Made by a program: the position numbers and the translations under genes
Part shown: positions 8,051 to 15,172 of the stretch, in pieces
How positions within the stretch are numbered: position 1 is the stretch's first letter
Layout of the letters: every line of letters begins with the position of its first letter
Source: Candidatus Magasanikiibacteriota bacterium
GTDB taxonomy: Bacteria; Patescibacteriota; Patescibacteriia; Magasanikbacterales; UBA922
NCBI GenBank assembly: GCA_903837125.1
Contig: CAILTG010000087.1
Location: 1-36,253 of the forward strand
Length of the DNA stretch: 36,253 bases
Direction of reading: 5' to 3'
Notes under the pieces: generated by a model
What the model saw: only the letters and a program-made list of their open reading frames with translations
Told to the model about the DNA's origin: nothing
The model's database searches: none

Positions 8051-10531
8051 ATGAAAGAAAAACAACCTATTCAAGATAAATTAATTCAACCAAACATCGG
8101 CAGAATTGAACCAATTCAACTGGTTCAAGAAATGCAAACATCTTATTTGGATTATGCCATGAGTGTAATTGTGGCCCGCGCCTTGCCTGATGTTCGAGAT
8201 GGCTTAAAGCCGGTACACCGCCGTATTCTTTATGCTATGTGGCATATTGGTCTGCGCCACACTTCCAAATTCCGTAAATCAGCTCACGTGGTTGGTGAAG
8301 TGATGGCTAAATATCATCCACATGGCGATAGTAGTATTTACGAAGCCATGGTGCGTATGGCACAGGATTTTTCCATGCGTAACCCCCTAGTGCAAGGCCA
8401 AGGAAACTTTGGCTCCATGGATGGTGACTCAGCTGCTGCCATGCGTTATACCGAGGCTCGGCTTTCAGCCATTGCCGAAGAAATGGCCTTTGATATTGAA
8501 AAAAATACTGTAGATTTTTCCCCCACCTATGATGGCTCACACCGAGAACCAAAAGTATTACCCTCAAAATTACCTAACTTATTATTGAACGGCACCATGG
8601 GTATTGCAGTAGGCATGGCCACCAATATTCCACCACATAATTTAGGAGAATTATGCGACGGCATAATCGCTTTAATTGAGAACCCAAAAATTACTGTGGA
8701 AGATTTAATGGAGTTTGTTAAAGGACCGGATTTTCCCACTGGTGGCATTATTTATAATAAAAATGACATTCTTACCGCTTATGCCACAGGCAGAGGTGGA
8801 ATTGTCATGCGTGCCAAGGCAGAAATTGTAGAAACTAAAGCCGGAACTTTTCAAATTATTGTTACCGAAGTGCCTTATCAAGTTAACAAAGCCACTTTGA
8901 TTGAAAAAATTGCTGATTTAGTGCAAGAAAAAAAATTAGAAGGCATTAAAGATTTGCGCGATGAATCTAATAAAGATGGCGTACGGGTAGTTATTGATTT
9001 AAAAAAAGATTCCTACCCTAAAAAAGTCCTAAACAAACTATTTAGTGTAACTGAACTACAAACCACTTTTCACGTAAACATGCTGGCTTTAATTGATGGC
9101 ATTCAGCCCCGCGTTTTAAATCTTAAAACTGTTTTGGAAGAATATATCAAACACCGCCAAGAAGTAATTAAAAGAAGAACTGAATTTGATTTGGAAAAAG
9201 CCAAAGAACGTGCTCATATTTTAGCAGGTTTAAGCATGGCTTTAGACAAAATAGACGCCGTAATTAATACTATTAGAAAATCCAAAGACAAAGATGACGC
9301 CAAAAAGAATTTAATGGAAAAATTCAAATTTACCGAACGACAGACCGTGGCTATTTTGGAAATGCGCTTGCAACAATTGGCCAATTTGGAAAGACAAAAA
9401 ATTGAAGATGAATTAAAAGAAAAGAAAACTTTAATAAAAGAATTAGAAGAAATTTTAAACTCTGCCAAAAGAATACTCGGCATTATTAAAGACGAGGTCA
9501 AAAAAATAAAAGAAGATTTTGCCGATGTTCGTCGTACGCAAATTATTGCCGGTGGAGTTAAAGAATTTAGTGTGGAAGATTTAATTCCGAATGAGCCAAC
9601 CATCATCATGACCACTCGCGATGGCTATATTAAACGCATTCCACCAGATACTTTTAAAACTCAAGGCCGAGGTGGCAAGGGCGTAATTGGGGTAACTACT
9701 AAAGAAGAAGATATTGTTGACCAATTAATCTCCACCAACACCCACGACAGTCTACTTTTCTTCACGACCAGAGGTAGAGTGTTCCAACTTCAAGCTTATG
9801 ATATTCCCCAAGCGCAACGCACTGCCAAAGGCCAAGCGATTGTAAACTTCTTACAACTGGCCCCAAATGAAAAACTCTCAGCCATTCTTTCCATGAGTGA
9901 CATGAGCAAATATAAATTCTTAATGATGGTGACCAATAAAGGCACTGCCAAAAAAACCGCTATTGAAGATTTCAACAATGTCCGCCGTTCTGGCTTAATT
10001 GCCCTAAAATTAAAACCGGAAGATAATTTGGAATGGGTAAGACCCACTTCTGGAAAAGATGACGTAATGATTGTTACTTCCGGCGGTCAAGCCATTCGCT
10101 TTAAAGAAGCCAATATCCGCCCTATGGGCCGTACTGCTTCCGGTGTGCGCGGTATGCGTTTAAAGAGTAATGACCACATTGTGGGTATGGATATAGTTTT
10201 AACAGAATTGGTAAAAAATAAAGTTTTGGAATTATTAGTAATTTCCGAAAATGGTTTAGGAAAACGTACCCCACTTGATGAATACAAAGTCCAAAGCCGA
10301 GGAGGATCTGGAATCAAGACTATGAATATTACGCCAAAAACTGGTAAAATTATTAGTGTAGATGTAATTAATACCACTGAAGAGCGTGACCTAATGGCCA
10401 TTTCGGTAAAAGGACAAGTTATTAGAACCCCACTAAAATCCATTCCTAGTTTAGGCCGAGCTACCCAAGGCGTACGAGTAATGCGGTTTAAAGAAGAAGG
10501 AGATAAGGTTGCATCGATGACGCTACTCTAA
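8051..10531 (+). CDS. gyrA: DNA gyrase subunit A
   Basis: Type II topoisomerase subunit that cleaves DNA and, with GyrB, introduces negative supercoils. Seen: [26 protein letters not shown] at the N-terminus, the [10 protein letters not shown] quinolone-resistance region, catalytic Tyr at about residue 133 in [10 protein letters not shown], the coiled-coil arm (about 380-500), then six beta-pinwheel repeats starting near 515. The GyrA box QGRGGKG at about 538 marks it as GyrA rather than ParC. 826 aa is the usual length. The Ser83 equivalent is Ser and the Asp87 equivalent is Glu, as in many Gram-positives. gyrB is not in the window. A terminator lies about 35 nt downstream. Confidence 0.98.
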   Translation: MKEKQPIQDKLIQPNIGRIEPIQLVQEMQTSYLDYAMSVIVARALPDVRDGLKPVHRRILYAMWHIGLRHTSKFRKSAHVVGEVMAKYHPHGDSSIYEAMVRMAQDFSMRNPLVQGQGNFGSMDGDSAAAMRYTEARLSAIAEEMAFDIEKNTVDFSPTYDGSHREPKVLPSKLPNLLLNGTMGIAVGMATNIPPHNLGELCDGIIALIENPKITVEDLMEFVKGPDFPTGGIIYNKNDILTAYATGRGGIVMRAKAEIVETKAGTFQIIVTEVPYQVNKATLIEKIADLVQEKKLEGIKDLRDESNKDGVRVVIDLKKDSYPKKVLNKLFSVTELQTTFHVNMLALIDGIQPRVLNLKTVLEEYIKHRQEVIKRRTEFDLEKAKERAHILAGLSMALDKIDAVINTIRKSKDKDDAKKNLMEKFKFTERQTVAILEMRLQQLANLERQKIEDELKEKKTLIKELEEILNSAKRILGIIKDEVKKIKEDFADVRRTQIIAGGVKEFSVEDLIPNEPTIIMTTRDGYIKRIPPDTFKTQGRGGKGVIGVTTKEEDIVDQLISTNTHDSLLFFTTRGRVFQLQAYDIPQAQRTAKGQAIVNFLQLAPNEKLSAILSMSDMSKYKFLMMVTNKGTAKKTAIEDFNNVRRSGLIALKLKPEDNLEWVRPTSGKDDVMIVTSGGQAIRFKEANIRPMGRTASGVRGMRLKSNDHIVGMDIVLTELVKNKVLELLVISENGLGKRTPLDEYKVQSRGGSGIKTMNITPKTGKIISVDVINTTEERDLMAISVKGQVIRTPLKSIPSLGRATQGVRVMRFKEEGDKVASMTLL

Positions 10532-10536
10532 ACACG

Positions 10537-10564
10537 ATACAAAATACACATAAAAATATACAAA
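10537..10564. repeat. AT-rich dispersed repeat, family B copy
   Basis: GATACAAAATACACATAAAA just after gyrA; complementary to the 6538-6566 copy and overlapping the start of the gyrA terminator. Confidence 0.55.
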
Positions 10565-10591
10565 AAAACACCGGCCAACAGCTGGTGTTTT
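10565..10591 (+). terminator. Terminator after gyrA
   Basis: AAAACACCGGC pairs with GCTGGTGTTTT (one G-T pair) around CAACA. Confidence 0.8.
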
Positions 10592-10611
10592 AAATTATTT
10601 AGAACAAGTCT

Positions 10612-10723
10612 GGGGTTCGGGGCGGAAACTGTTTGAGCTACACACGCTTGGCAGATCTAAATTTTATTAGCAGGGCGAGTTTTTCCGCCCCGAAACTTTT
10701 GGTACTTTTGGTTACAAAAGTAC
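10612..10723. repeat. Convergent-gene spacer: GC-rich inverted repeat plus hairpin
   Basis: TTCGGGGCGGAAACT near 10615-10630 is nearly complementary to AGTTTTTCCGCCCCGAA near 10678-10694, enclosing about 48 nt. It is followed by GTACTTTTG-gtta-CAAAAGTAC (10703-10722), which can also end ruvA transcription. The GC-rich arms stand out from the local AT background and look like a dispersed repeat. The 66-aa ORF here is repeat-encoded and not called. Confidence 0.65.
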
Positions 10724-10730
10724 ATAAAAA

Positions 10731-11309
10731 TTATCTACTCAACAACTTCAACGCTTCTTTCAATAAATCTTCACTTTTTTTATTTTCGCCGCTTAATCCT
10801 TTTGCTACTTGTCTCACTTCATCTTTGGAATAACCCAAACTCACCAACGCATCCACAACTTCGCCCAAATTCCCCGACATTTCGCCACTCTGAACTCCGA
10901 ACTTTGAACTCTGAATTTTACTTTTCAATTCCACCACAATTCGCTCAGCTGTTTTCTTGCCAACCCCACTCACTTTGGTTAAATACTCCACATCACCCCT
11001 GGCAATGGCACCAGAGATCTCTTCAACCGTGCCAAGCGATAACAAATGCAAAGCCGATTTTGGTCCAATACCAGAAACATCTAAAAATTTTAAAAACAAA
11101 TCTTTTTGATCCAAACTTTTAAAACCATAAAGTTCCAGACTATTTTCTCGCACTGCCAAATAAACATTCAATTCCACTTCCTGATTATTTTTTAATTCTA
11201 AAAACAAAAATGGCGGCAAATTTATTTCATAACCAACTCCACCAGTTGTTAATACAGTAATTTTGTTATTATCTTTGTTGATTATTTTGCCAGTGATATA
11301 TGAAATCAT
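10731..11309 (-). CDS. ruvA: Holliday junction DNA helicase subunit RuvA
   Basis: Binds four-way junctions and recruits the RuvB motor. Start at MISYITGKI (Met7 of the track), 192 aa. Seen: N-terminal OB domain (1-65), helix-hairpin-helix motifs FLDVSGIGPKSALHLLS and LTKVSGVGKKTAERIV (about 70-125), C-terminal RuvB-binding domain EVVDALVSLGYSKDEV (about 150-190). The linker contains SSKFGVQSGE, encoded by a tandem GAGTTC-like repeat. It is not in an operon with ruvB, which lies 14 kb away. The promoter is so close that the mRNA is predicted to be leaderless. Confidence 0.96.
   Translation of the reverse strand: MISYITGKIINKDNNKITVLTTGGVGYEINLPPFLFLELKNNQEVELNVYLAVRENSLELYGFKSLDQKDLFLKFLDVSGIGPKSALHLLSLGTVEEISGAIARGDVEYLTKVSGVGKKTAERIVVELKSKIQSSKFGVQSGEMSGNLGEVVDALVSLGYSKDEVRQVAKGLSGENKKSEDLLKEALKLLSR
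10888..10918. repeat. In-frame phrase repeat inside ruvA
   Basis: On the coding strand the words TTCAGAG, TTCAAAG, TTCGGAG and TTCAGAG follow each other. They encode part of the interdomain linker, where an insertion would be tolerated. Confidence 0.65.
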
Positions 11310-11318
11310 AGTGAGGTT

Positions 11319-11347
11319 ATAATACATCTATTTTGTAATATTTTCAA
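11319..11347 (-). promoter_or_regulatory. ruvA promoter, leaderless type
   Basis: Minus-strand TTGAAA (11342-11347), 17-bp spacer, TATTAT (11319-11324). Only 9 nt separate the -10 box from the ATG at 11309, so transcription should begin at or next to the start codon. Confidence 0.65.
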
Positions 11348-11349
11348 GA

Positions 11350-11378
11350 CACAAAAAACACCACTCTTTCAAGCAGTG
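11350..11378 (-). terminator. Terminator after tsf
   Basis: On the minus strand AACACTGC...GTGGTGTT with an inner CTT/AAG stem is followed by TTTTTTG. Confidence 0.65.
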
Positions 11379-11410
11379 TTCAAGTGATAAAGTTATTAAG
11401 TGGTTAGATA

Positions 11411-12058
11411 TTATTTAAGTTGTTCTGCCACTTCCGCGGCTAAATCATTCACTTTCTTTTGCATGCCTTCACCCAATTCAAATCTTGCAAAACGTCGTAC
11501 TGAAATTTTCTCACCAATTTCTCCAGTTTTTGCTTGCAACAATTTTTCAATTGTAGTTGTTTCGTCTTTGATAAATGGCTGTTCTAACAAACAATATTCA
11601 CTGTAATATTTACTCATCTTACCTTCCAAAATTTTCTCAATCATTTCTGCTGGTTTGCCTTCGGCTTGAAGCTGAGCGCGATAAATTTCTTTTTCTCTTT
11701 GCAAATCTTCTGCACCAACTTCTTCACGTGATAAATATTTAGGATTGGCAGCCACAATATGCATGGCAAGATCATTAATTAAAGTTTTAAAGTTATCTGT
11801 TTTGGCCACAAAATCAGTTTCACAATTTACTTCCACCAACACGCCAATTCTACCACCACCGTGAATATAAGAATAAATCAAACCTTCAGCGGCAATTTTA
11901 TCAGCCCGTTTAGCGGCCTTTAAAATACCTTTTTTGCGCAACAAATCAATGGCTTGTTCAAAATTTCCACCTGTTTCTTCCATAGCATTTTTACAATCCA
12001 TCATGCCAGCACCAGTTTTGGCGCGAAGATTGGCAATATCTTGTGCTGTTATAGACAT
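11411..12058 (-). CDS. tsf: Elongation factor Ts
   Basis: Guanine nucleotide exchange factor that regenerates EF-Tu-GTP. Seen: UBA-like N-domain (ITAQDIANLRAKTGAGMMDCKNA, about 3-25) and the EF-Tu-contacting motif NCETDFVAKTDNF near residue 80. 215 aa is the short form, with a reduced C-terminal half (E. coli is about 280). Downstream of rpsB in the near-universal rpsB-tsf order, with a 68-nt gap of AT-rich phrase repeat. A terminator follows. Confidence 0.97.
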   Translation of the reverse strand: MSITAQDIANLRAKTGAGMMDCKNAMEETGGNFEQAIDLLRKKGILKAAKRADKIAAEGLIYSYIHGGGRIGVLVEVNCETDFVAKTDNFKTLINDLAMHIVAANPKYLSREEVGAEDLQREKEIYRAQLQAEGKPAEMIEKILEGKMSKYYSEYCLLEQPFIKDETTTIEKLLQAKTGEIGEKISVRRFARFELGEGMQKKVNDLAAEVAEQLK

Positions 12059-12126
12059 AGTATAAATTTTTAATTTTTAATTTGAAATTTTTAAACAATT
12101 TACAGTCTTGATCTTAATCTCAATTC

Positions 12127-12870
12127 TTATTTCACCTGTCCCGCAACCTTCACCACAGCACTGGCTTGAGCCAATTTATTTCTCTCCCACTCTTTATTTC
12201 CTTCTTTTACTGCTTCAGCTACCAAATCAACCATCATTTTAATAGAATTTACAGCATCATCATTGGCTGGAATAAAATAATCAGCTTCATCTGGATTGGC
12301 ATTGGTATCAGCCACACCAACAATAGTTATGTGCATTTTTTTGGCCTCAGCGACAGCGGTTCTTTCCTTTTGAAGAGAAGGAATAAATAAAGCATCTGGC
12401 ATTTTTTCAATAGTAGCTAAACCAGACAAATATTTATCCATCTTTACCAATTCTTTAGTCATTTTTAGTTGTTCTTTTTTAGTATATTTTTCAATCTCTG
12501 GTTTACCTTGAATTGCGGTCATCTCATTATAGTGTCTAATCAATTTTTTAATTTCCACGAAATTAGTCAACATTCCACCCAACCAACGCTCCACCAAATA
12601 AGGCATACCACAACTCACTGCTGCTTCCTTGACGATTTCTTTAGCTTGAGGCTTGGTAGAAATAAATAAAATAACTTTGCCTTCTGCAGCAATTTTCTTT
12701 ACAGCTTCCAAAGTTTCCACAAGTTTAACTTGAGTTCTGTCTAAGTCAATTACATGCACTCCGCCACGATCGGTATAAATATTTGGCTTCATTTTTGGAT
12801 GCCATCTAGACGATTGGTGCCCAAAATGGACGCCGGCCTGGAGCATTTCCAGGATAGTTGGTGTTTTCAT
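12127..12870 (-). CDS. rpsB: 30S ribosomal protein S2
   Basis: Small-subunit protein needed for S1 docking and translation initiation. Start at MKTPTILEMLQAGVHFGHQ (Met18 of the track), preceded by AAAGGAAA about 8 nt upstream, one of the few visible Shine-Dalgarno-like sites here. Seen: RWHPKMKPNIYTDRGGVHVIDL, WLGGMLTNF, PDALFIPS and ANPDEADYFIPANDDA blocks typical of S2. 247 aa is normal. First gene of rpsB-tsf. The 17 extra residues in the track come from a structured leader. Confidence 0.97.
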   Translation of the reverse strand: MKTPTILEMLQAGVHFGHQSSRWHPKMKPNIYTDRGGVHVIDLDRTQVKLVETLEAVKKIAAEGKVILFISTKPQAKEIVKEAAVSCGMPYLVERWLGGMLTNFVEIKKLIRHYNEMTAIQGKPEIEKYTKKEQLKMTKELVKMDKYLSGLATIEKMPDALFIPSLQKERTAVAEAKKMHITIVGVADTNANPDEADYFIPANDDAVNSIKMMVDLVAEAVKEGNKEWERNKLAQASAVVKVAGQVK

Positions 12871-12887
12871 ATACAAGTTTCCTTTAA

Positions 12888-12935
12888 CCTCTTCCCGCGT
12901 ACCTCTTAAACCACGAGACATGATTTAAGAAGAGG
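12888..12935 (-). promoter_or_regulatory. Hairpin leader of rpsB
   Basis: Outer stem CCTCTTC/GAAGAGG (12888-12894 with 12929-12935) encloses TTAAA/TTTAA (12906-12910 with 12924-12928). It lies between the promoter and the Shine-Dalgarno of rpsB. Feedback control by S2 is known in other bacteria; here it is inferred from position only. Confidence 0.5.
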
Positions 12936-12974
12936 AAATTTTTAGTGCGGAAATGGGTGATTAATAATGGCGAT

Positions 12975-13003
12975 ATGATACTGGAATTCTGGTTACTTGT
13001 CAA
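12975..13003 (-). promoter_or_regulatory. rpsB-tsf promoter
   Basis: Minus-strand TTGACA (12998-13003), 17-bp spacer, TATCAT (12975-12980). Leader of about 100 nt. Confidence 0.85.
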
Positions 13004-13025
13004 GAGAGGCGTGTTAATAATTATC

Positions 13026-13125
13026 AATTCACCTAATACCTAATTCACCTAATAAAATACCAAATGTATAATTTAAAAATTTGATATTGGACATTTTATT
13101 AGAAATTAGGTGAATTTGAAATTAA
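13026..13125. repeat. Intergenic inverted repeat, family A copy 2
   Basis: Same organisation as the copies at 7310 and 26531: CACCTAAT...TTCACCTAATAAAAT, a middle with CCAAAT and TTGGACATTTTATTAG, then TTAGGTGAATTTGAAATT. It lies between the divergent rpsB and AI-2E promoters. Confidence 0.8.
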
Positions 13126-13155
13126 AAATTAAAACGGTTATTTCCCCACAAATAA

Positions 13156-13184
13156 TTGTTTAAAAAACTTAATTTTGCTATAAT
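13156..13184 (+). promoter_or_regulatory. Promoter of the AI-2E family gene
   Basis: TTGTTT, 17-bp spacer, TATAAT. It overlaps the first codons of the ORF-track version, which argues for the later ATG at 13213. Confidence 0.75.
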
Positions 13185-13212
13185 ACAGTCACTATTAATT
13201 AATCATTCTTTT

Positions 13213-14280
13213 ATGCCTTTCAAAAACGAAAAAATGGGTTTTAACAAAATGCGTACTATTTTCTTTTTTAGCTTAATTGTTATCTTTGGATTAATAATGC
13301 TTTATTTAGTTAAACCATTATTTTATCCTATTTTTTGGGCAGCAATTCTGGCTATTATGTTTTACCCCACTTATCAGTGGCTGCTTAAACATCTTAAATC
13401 CCCAATTCTGTGCTCCTTTTTATGTTTATTAATGATAATCTCTTTAATTATCATTCCCTTAGTTATTCTTTCCATCTTGGTTATAAATCAATCAGTAATT
13501 TTATACCAAACCGCTGCCCAAGGTGATCTATTAATACAAGTTAAAGGAATTGGCACCTGGCTCTCACAAAGTAGCTTTGCCCCCTATTTAGAAAATGTGA
13601 GGACTTATTGGAATGAAAATTTTCAAGACCTGGCCAAGACTACCAGCACTTTTCTCTTCAACAATTTACAAAACTTAACTCAAAATTCAATCACTTTTCT
13701 TGGACTATTCTTTACCATGCTTTATGCTTTATTTTATTTCTTAAAGGATGGAGCAAGAATTTTAAAAAGACTAATGCATTTATCACCTCTTGGCGATAAA
13801 TATGAAGAAATACTTTACTCGCGCTTCACTTCTACTGCTCGCGCCACTTTAAAAGGAACCTTGGTAGTAGGTGCGATTCAAGGATTGCTTGGTGGAATCA
13901 TCTTTTTTATCACCGGAATTAAAGGTTCATTAATCTGGGGAGTATTAATGGCCGTGGCCAGCATTATCCCAGTATTTGGCACTTCCCTTATTTGGCTACC
14001 TGCAGGAATCATTATGCTGGCCCTAGGCAATACCTGGCAAGGTGTCACCATACTAATTGCCGGTTTTGCCATGATTGGCACCATTGATAATTTAATCCGT
14101 CCCAAACTAATAGGTAGAGATACTCAGATACATCCCCTATTGGTTTTATTTGCCACCTTGGGTGGTTTAATTATGTTTGGAGTATCTGGCCTAGTAATTG
14201 GACCTGTTATCGCCGCGCTCTTTCTAGCCTTTATCAATATTTACGATCAACATTATTCTACTGAATTGAAAAATAATTAA
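13213..14280 (+). CDS. AI-2E family transporter (permease)
   Basis: Integral membrane protein of the AI-2 exporter/PerM superfamily, 355 aa from MPFKNEKMG (the track start is inside the promoter). Seen: two N-terminal TM hairpins, a central soluble stretch (about 90-150), then several TM segments ending in the family signature PKLIGRDTQIHPLLVLFATLGG and GVSGLVIGPVIAAL. The true substrate is uncertain; only some members export autoinducer-2, others are sodium/proton antiporters or of unknown function. Single gene with its own promoter and a strong terminator. Confidence 0.9.
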   Translation: MPFKNEKMGFNKMRTIFFFSLIVIFGLIMLYLVKPLFYPIFWAAILAIMFYPTYQWLLKHLKSPILCSFLCLLMIISLIIIPLVILSILVINQSVILYQTAAQGDLLIQVKGIGTWLSQSSFAPYLENVRTYWNENFQDLAKTTSTFLFNNLQNLTQNSITFLGLFFTMLYALFYFLKDGARILKRLMHLSPLGDKYEEILYSRFTSTARATLKGTLVVGAIQGLLGGIIFFITGIKGSLIWGVLMAVASIIPVFGTSLIWLPAGIIMLALGNTWQGVTILIAGFAMIGTIDNLIRPKLIGRDTQIHPLLVLFATLGGLIMFGVSGLVIGPVIAALFLAFINIYDQHYSTELKNN

Positions 14281-14310
14281 ACGTCCAAACACCAAGGTAC
14301 AACAATTTTA

Positions 14311-14334
14311 AAAGACGCGCCACGGCGCGTCTTT
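14311..14334. terminator. Bidirectional terminator, convergent genes
   Basis: AAAGACGCGCC-AC-GGCGCGTCTTT is a near-perfect GC-rich palindrome between the stops of the AI-2E gene and the coiled-coil gene, with T-rich DNA on the right and A/T on the left. Confidence 0.85.
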
Positions 14335-14339
14335 ATTTA

Positions 14340-14846
14340 TTAATTTTTAACTTGTTTTATCATCTCTTCTACCATTTCCTCGGCTTTTTGTTGCATTTCG
14401 GCAGATGACAGACCAACACCAACACCATTTTTTCCCGCCACAGCGGGATCCCGCTCGCTGCGGGATAACTCCTTTACTTGTTCACGAATTAAATCACCAC
14501 GCATTTTTTCTAATTCATCGCCATAATCTCTAATTTTTTTCTTCAATTCTTCAACTCTTTTTTTATCTTGTTTTACCGAGTCAACATCATCATTTTGAGC
14601 CAGCTGTAATTGTTGACGCAACTGACGAATAGCCAATAACACACTTTGCATGTGTAAGACAATATTTTGCATTTGCTTTTTACCCTGCCTTACTTCTTTA
14701 ACAATAATATCAGCCCGCTCCATAGCTGCCCCAGCCTTTAATTCATTATCTACTTCACCTTCCTTACTTTCTCTATTTTCAGCAGCCGCTTCCGCAGCTT
14801 CACGCGAATGCCTGCCAAATTCTGCTTGTTGGGTTTCTAAAGACAT
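14340..14846 (-). CDS. Coiled-coil protein, unknown function
   Basis: 168 aa, no family recognised. Highly charged and helical, Ala/Glu/Lys/Gln-rich; heptad-like stretches run from about 45 to 125 (VRQGKKQMQNIVLHMQ... and KRVEELKKKIRDYGDELEKM), with no TM or signal peptide, so probably cytoplasmic. Residues about 127-138 (RSERDPAVAGKN) are encoded by a GC-rich double palindrome that looks inserted in frame. It has its own promoter, whose -35 box overlaps that of the divergent tRNA-Leu. Confidence 0.7.
   Translation of the reverse strand: MSLETQQAEFGRHSREAAEAAAENRESKEGEVDNELKAGAAMERADIIVKEVRQGKKQMQNIVLHMQSVLLAIRQLRQQLQLAQNDDVDSVKQDKKRVEELKKKIRDYGDELEKMRGDLIREQVKELSRSERDPAVAGKNGVGVGLSSAEMQQKAEEMVEEMIKQVKN
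14434..14466. repeat. GC-rich double palindrome inside a coding region
   Basis: CCCGC-caca-GCGGG (14434-14447) is followed at once by ATCCCGC-tcgct-GCGGGAT (14448-14466). The reading frame stays open through it. It resembles a REP-type or Rickettsia-palindromic-element-type insertion. Confidence 0.75.
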
Positions 14847-14888
14847 AATCTAACAAGATACAATATACCTGGAATAAAATACAAAGAT

Positions 14889-14917
14889 ATATTATCACTT
14901 TAAAGAACACTTGCCAA
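14889..14917 (-). promoter_or_regulatory. Promoter of the coiled-coil gene
   Basis: Minus-strand TTGGCA (14912-14917), 17-bp spacer, TAATAT (14889-14894). Confidence 0.65.
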
Positions 14918-14939
14918 ATCTAAAAAAGCATGATATATT
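14911..14939 (+). promoter_or_regulatory. tRNA-Leu promoter
   Basis: TTGCCA (14911-14916), 17-bp spacer, TATATT (14934-14939), 14 nt before the tRNA. Its -35 box shares five bases with the divergent -35 box. Confidence 0.7.
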
Positions 14940-14953
14940 TTGACTTAGTTTAA

Positions 14954-15037
14954 GCCCGGATGGCGGAACTGGTAGACGCACAGGACTTAAAATCCTGCGG
15001 TAGTAATACCGTGCGGGTTCGATTCCCGCTCTGGGCA
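14954..15037 (+). tRNA. tRNA-Leu (anticodon TAA)
   Basis: 84 nt class II tRNA with a long variable arm. Acceptor GCCCGGA pairs with TCTGGGC; the anticodon loop CTTAAAA sits in the stem CAGGA/TCCTG; T-loop TTCGATT; discriminator A. CCA is not encoded. It is followed by a hairpin (ACAGGGC/GCCCTGT, 15037-15063) and a terminator. Confidence 0.97.
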
Positions 15038-15072
15038 CAGGGCTTCGCTAAGGCTACGCCCTGTAAGCAAAT

Positions 15073-15102
15073 AAAATAACTCTACTTCAGTAGAGTTATT
15101 TT
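15073..15102. terminator. Bidirectional terminator (tRNA-Leu / giant gene)
   Basis: AAAATAACTCTAC-ttca-GTAGAGTTATTTT, 13-bp perfect stem with A/T tracts on both sides, between tRNA-Leu (plus) and the giant gene (minus). Confidence 0.85.
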
Positions 15103-15120
15103 TTATTCTTAATCTTAGTC

Positions 15121-15168
15121 TTAATCTTTTTTCCATTTAACCTCTGCCACTCCACTTTTCAAATTAAG
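15121..15168 (-). pseudogene. Duplicated 3' end of the adenosyltransferase gene
   Basis: Directly after the giant gene stop, minus-strand codons read LNLKSGVAEVKWKKD-stop, against INWQSGVVEVKWKK-stop at the end of the cobalamin adenosyltransferase gene at 20619. About 33 of 42 bases match. Nothing upstream of it in that frame looks like the rest of the gene, so it is a 3' fragment only. Confidence 0.7.
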
Positions 15169-15172
15169 AAAA

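Noticed and set aside
10633-10833. 66-aa plus-strand ORF between gyrA and ruvA
   Set aside because: Encoded by the spacer inverted repeat and running into ruvA on the other strand; no domain or start signal.
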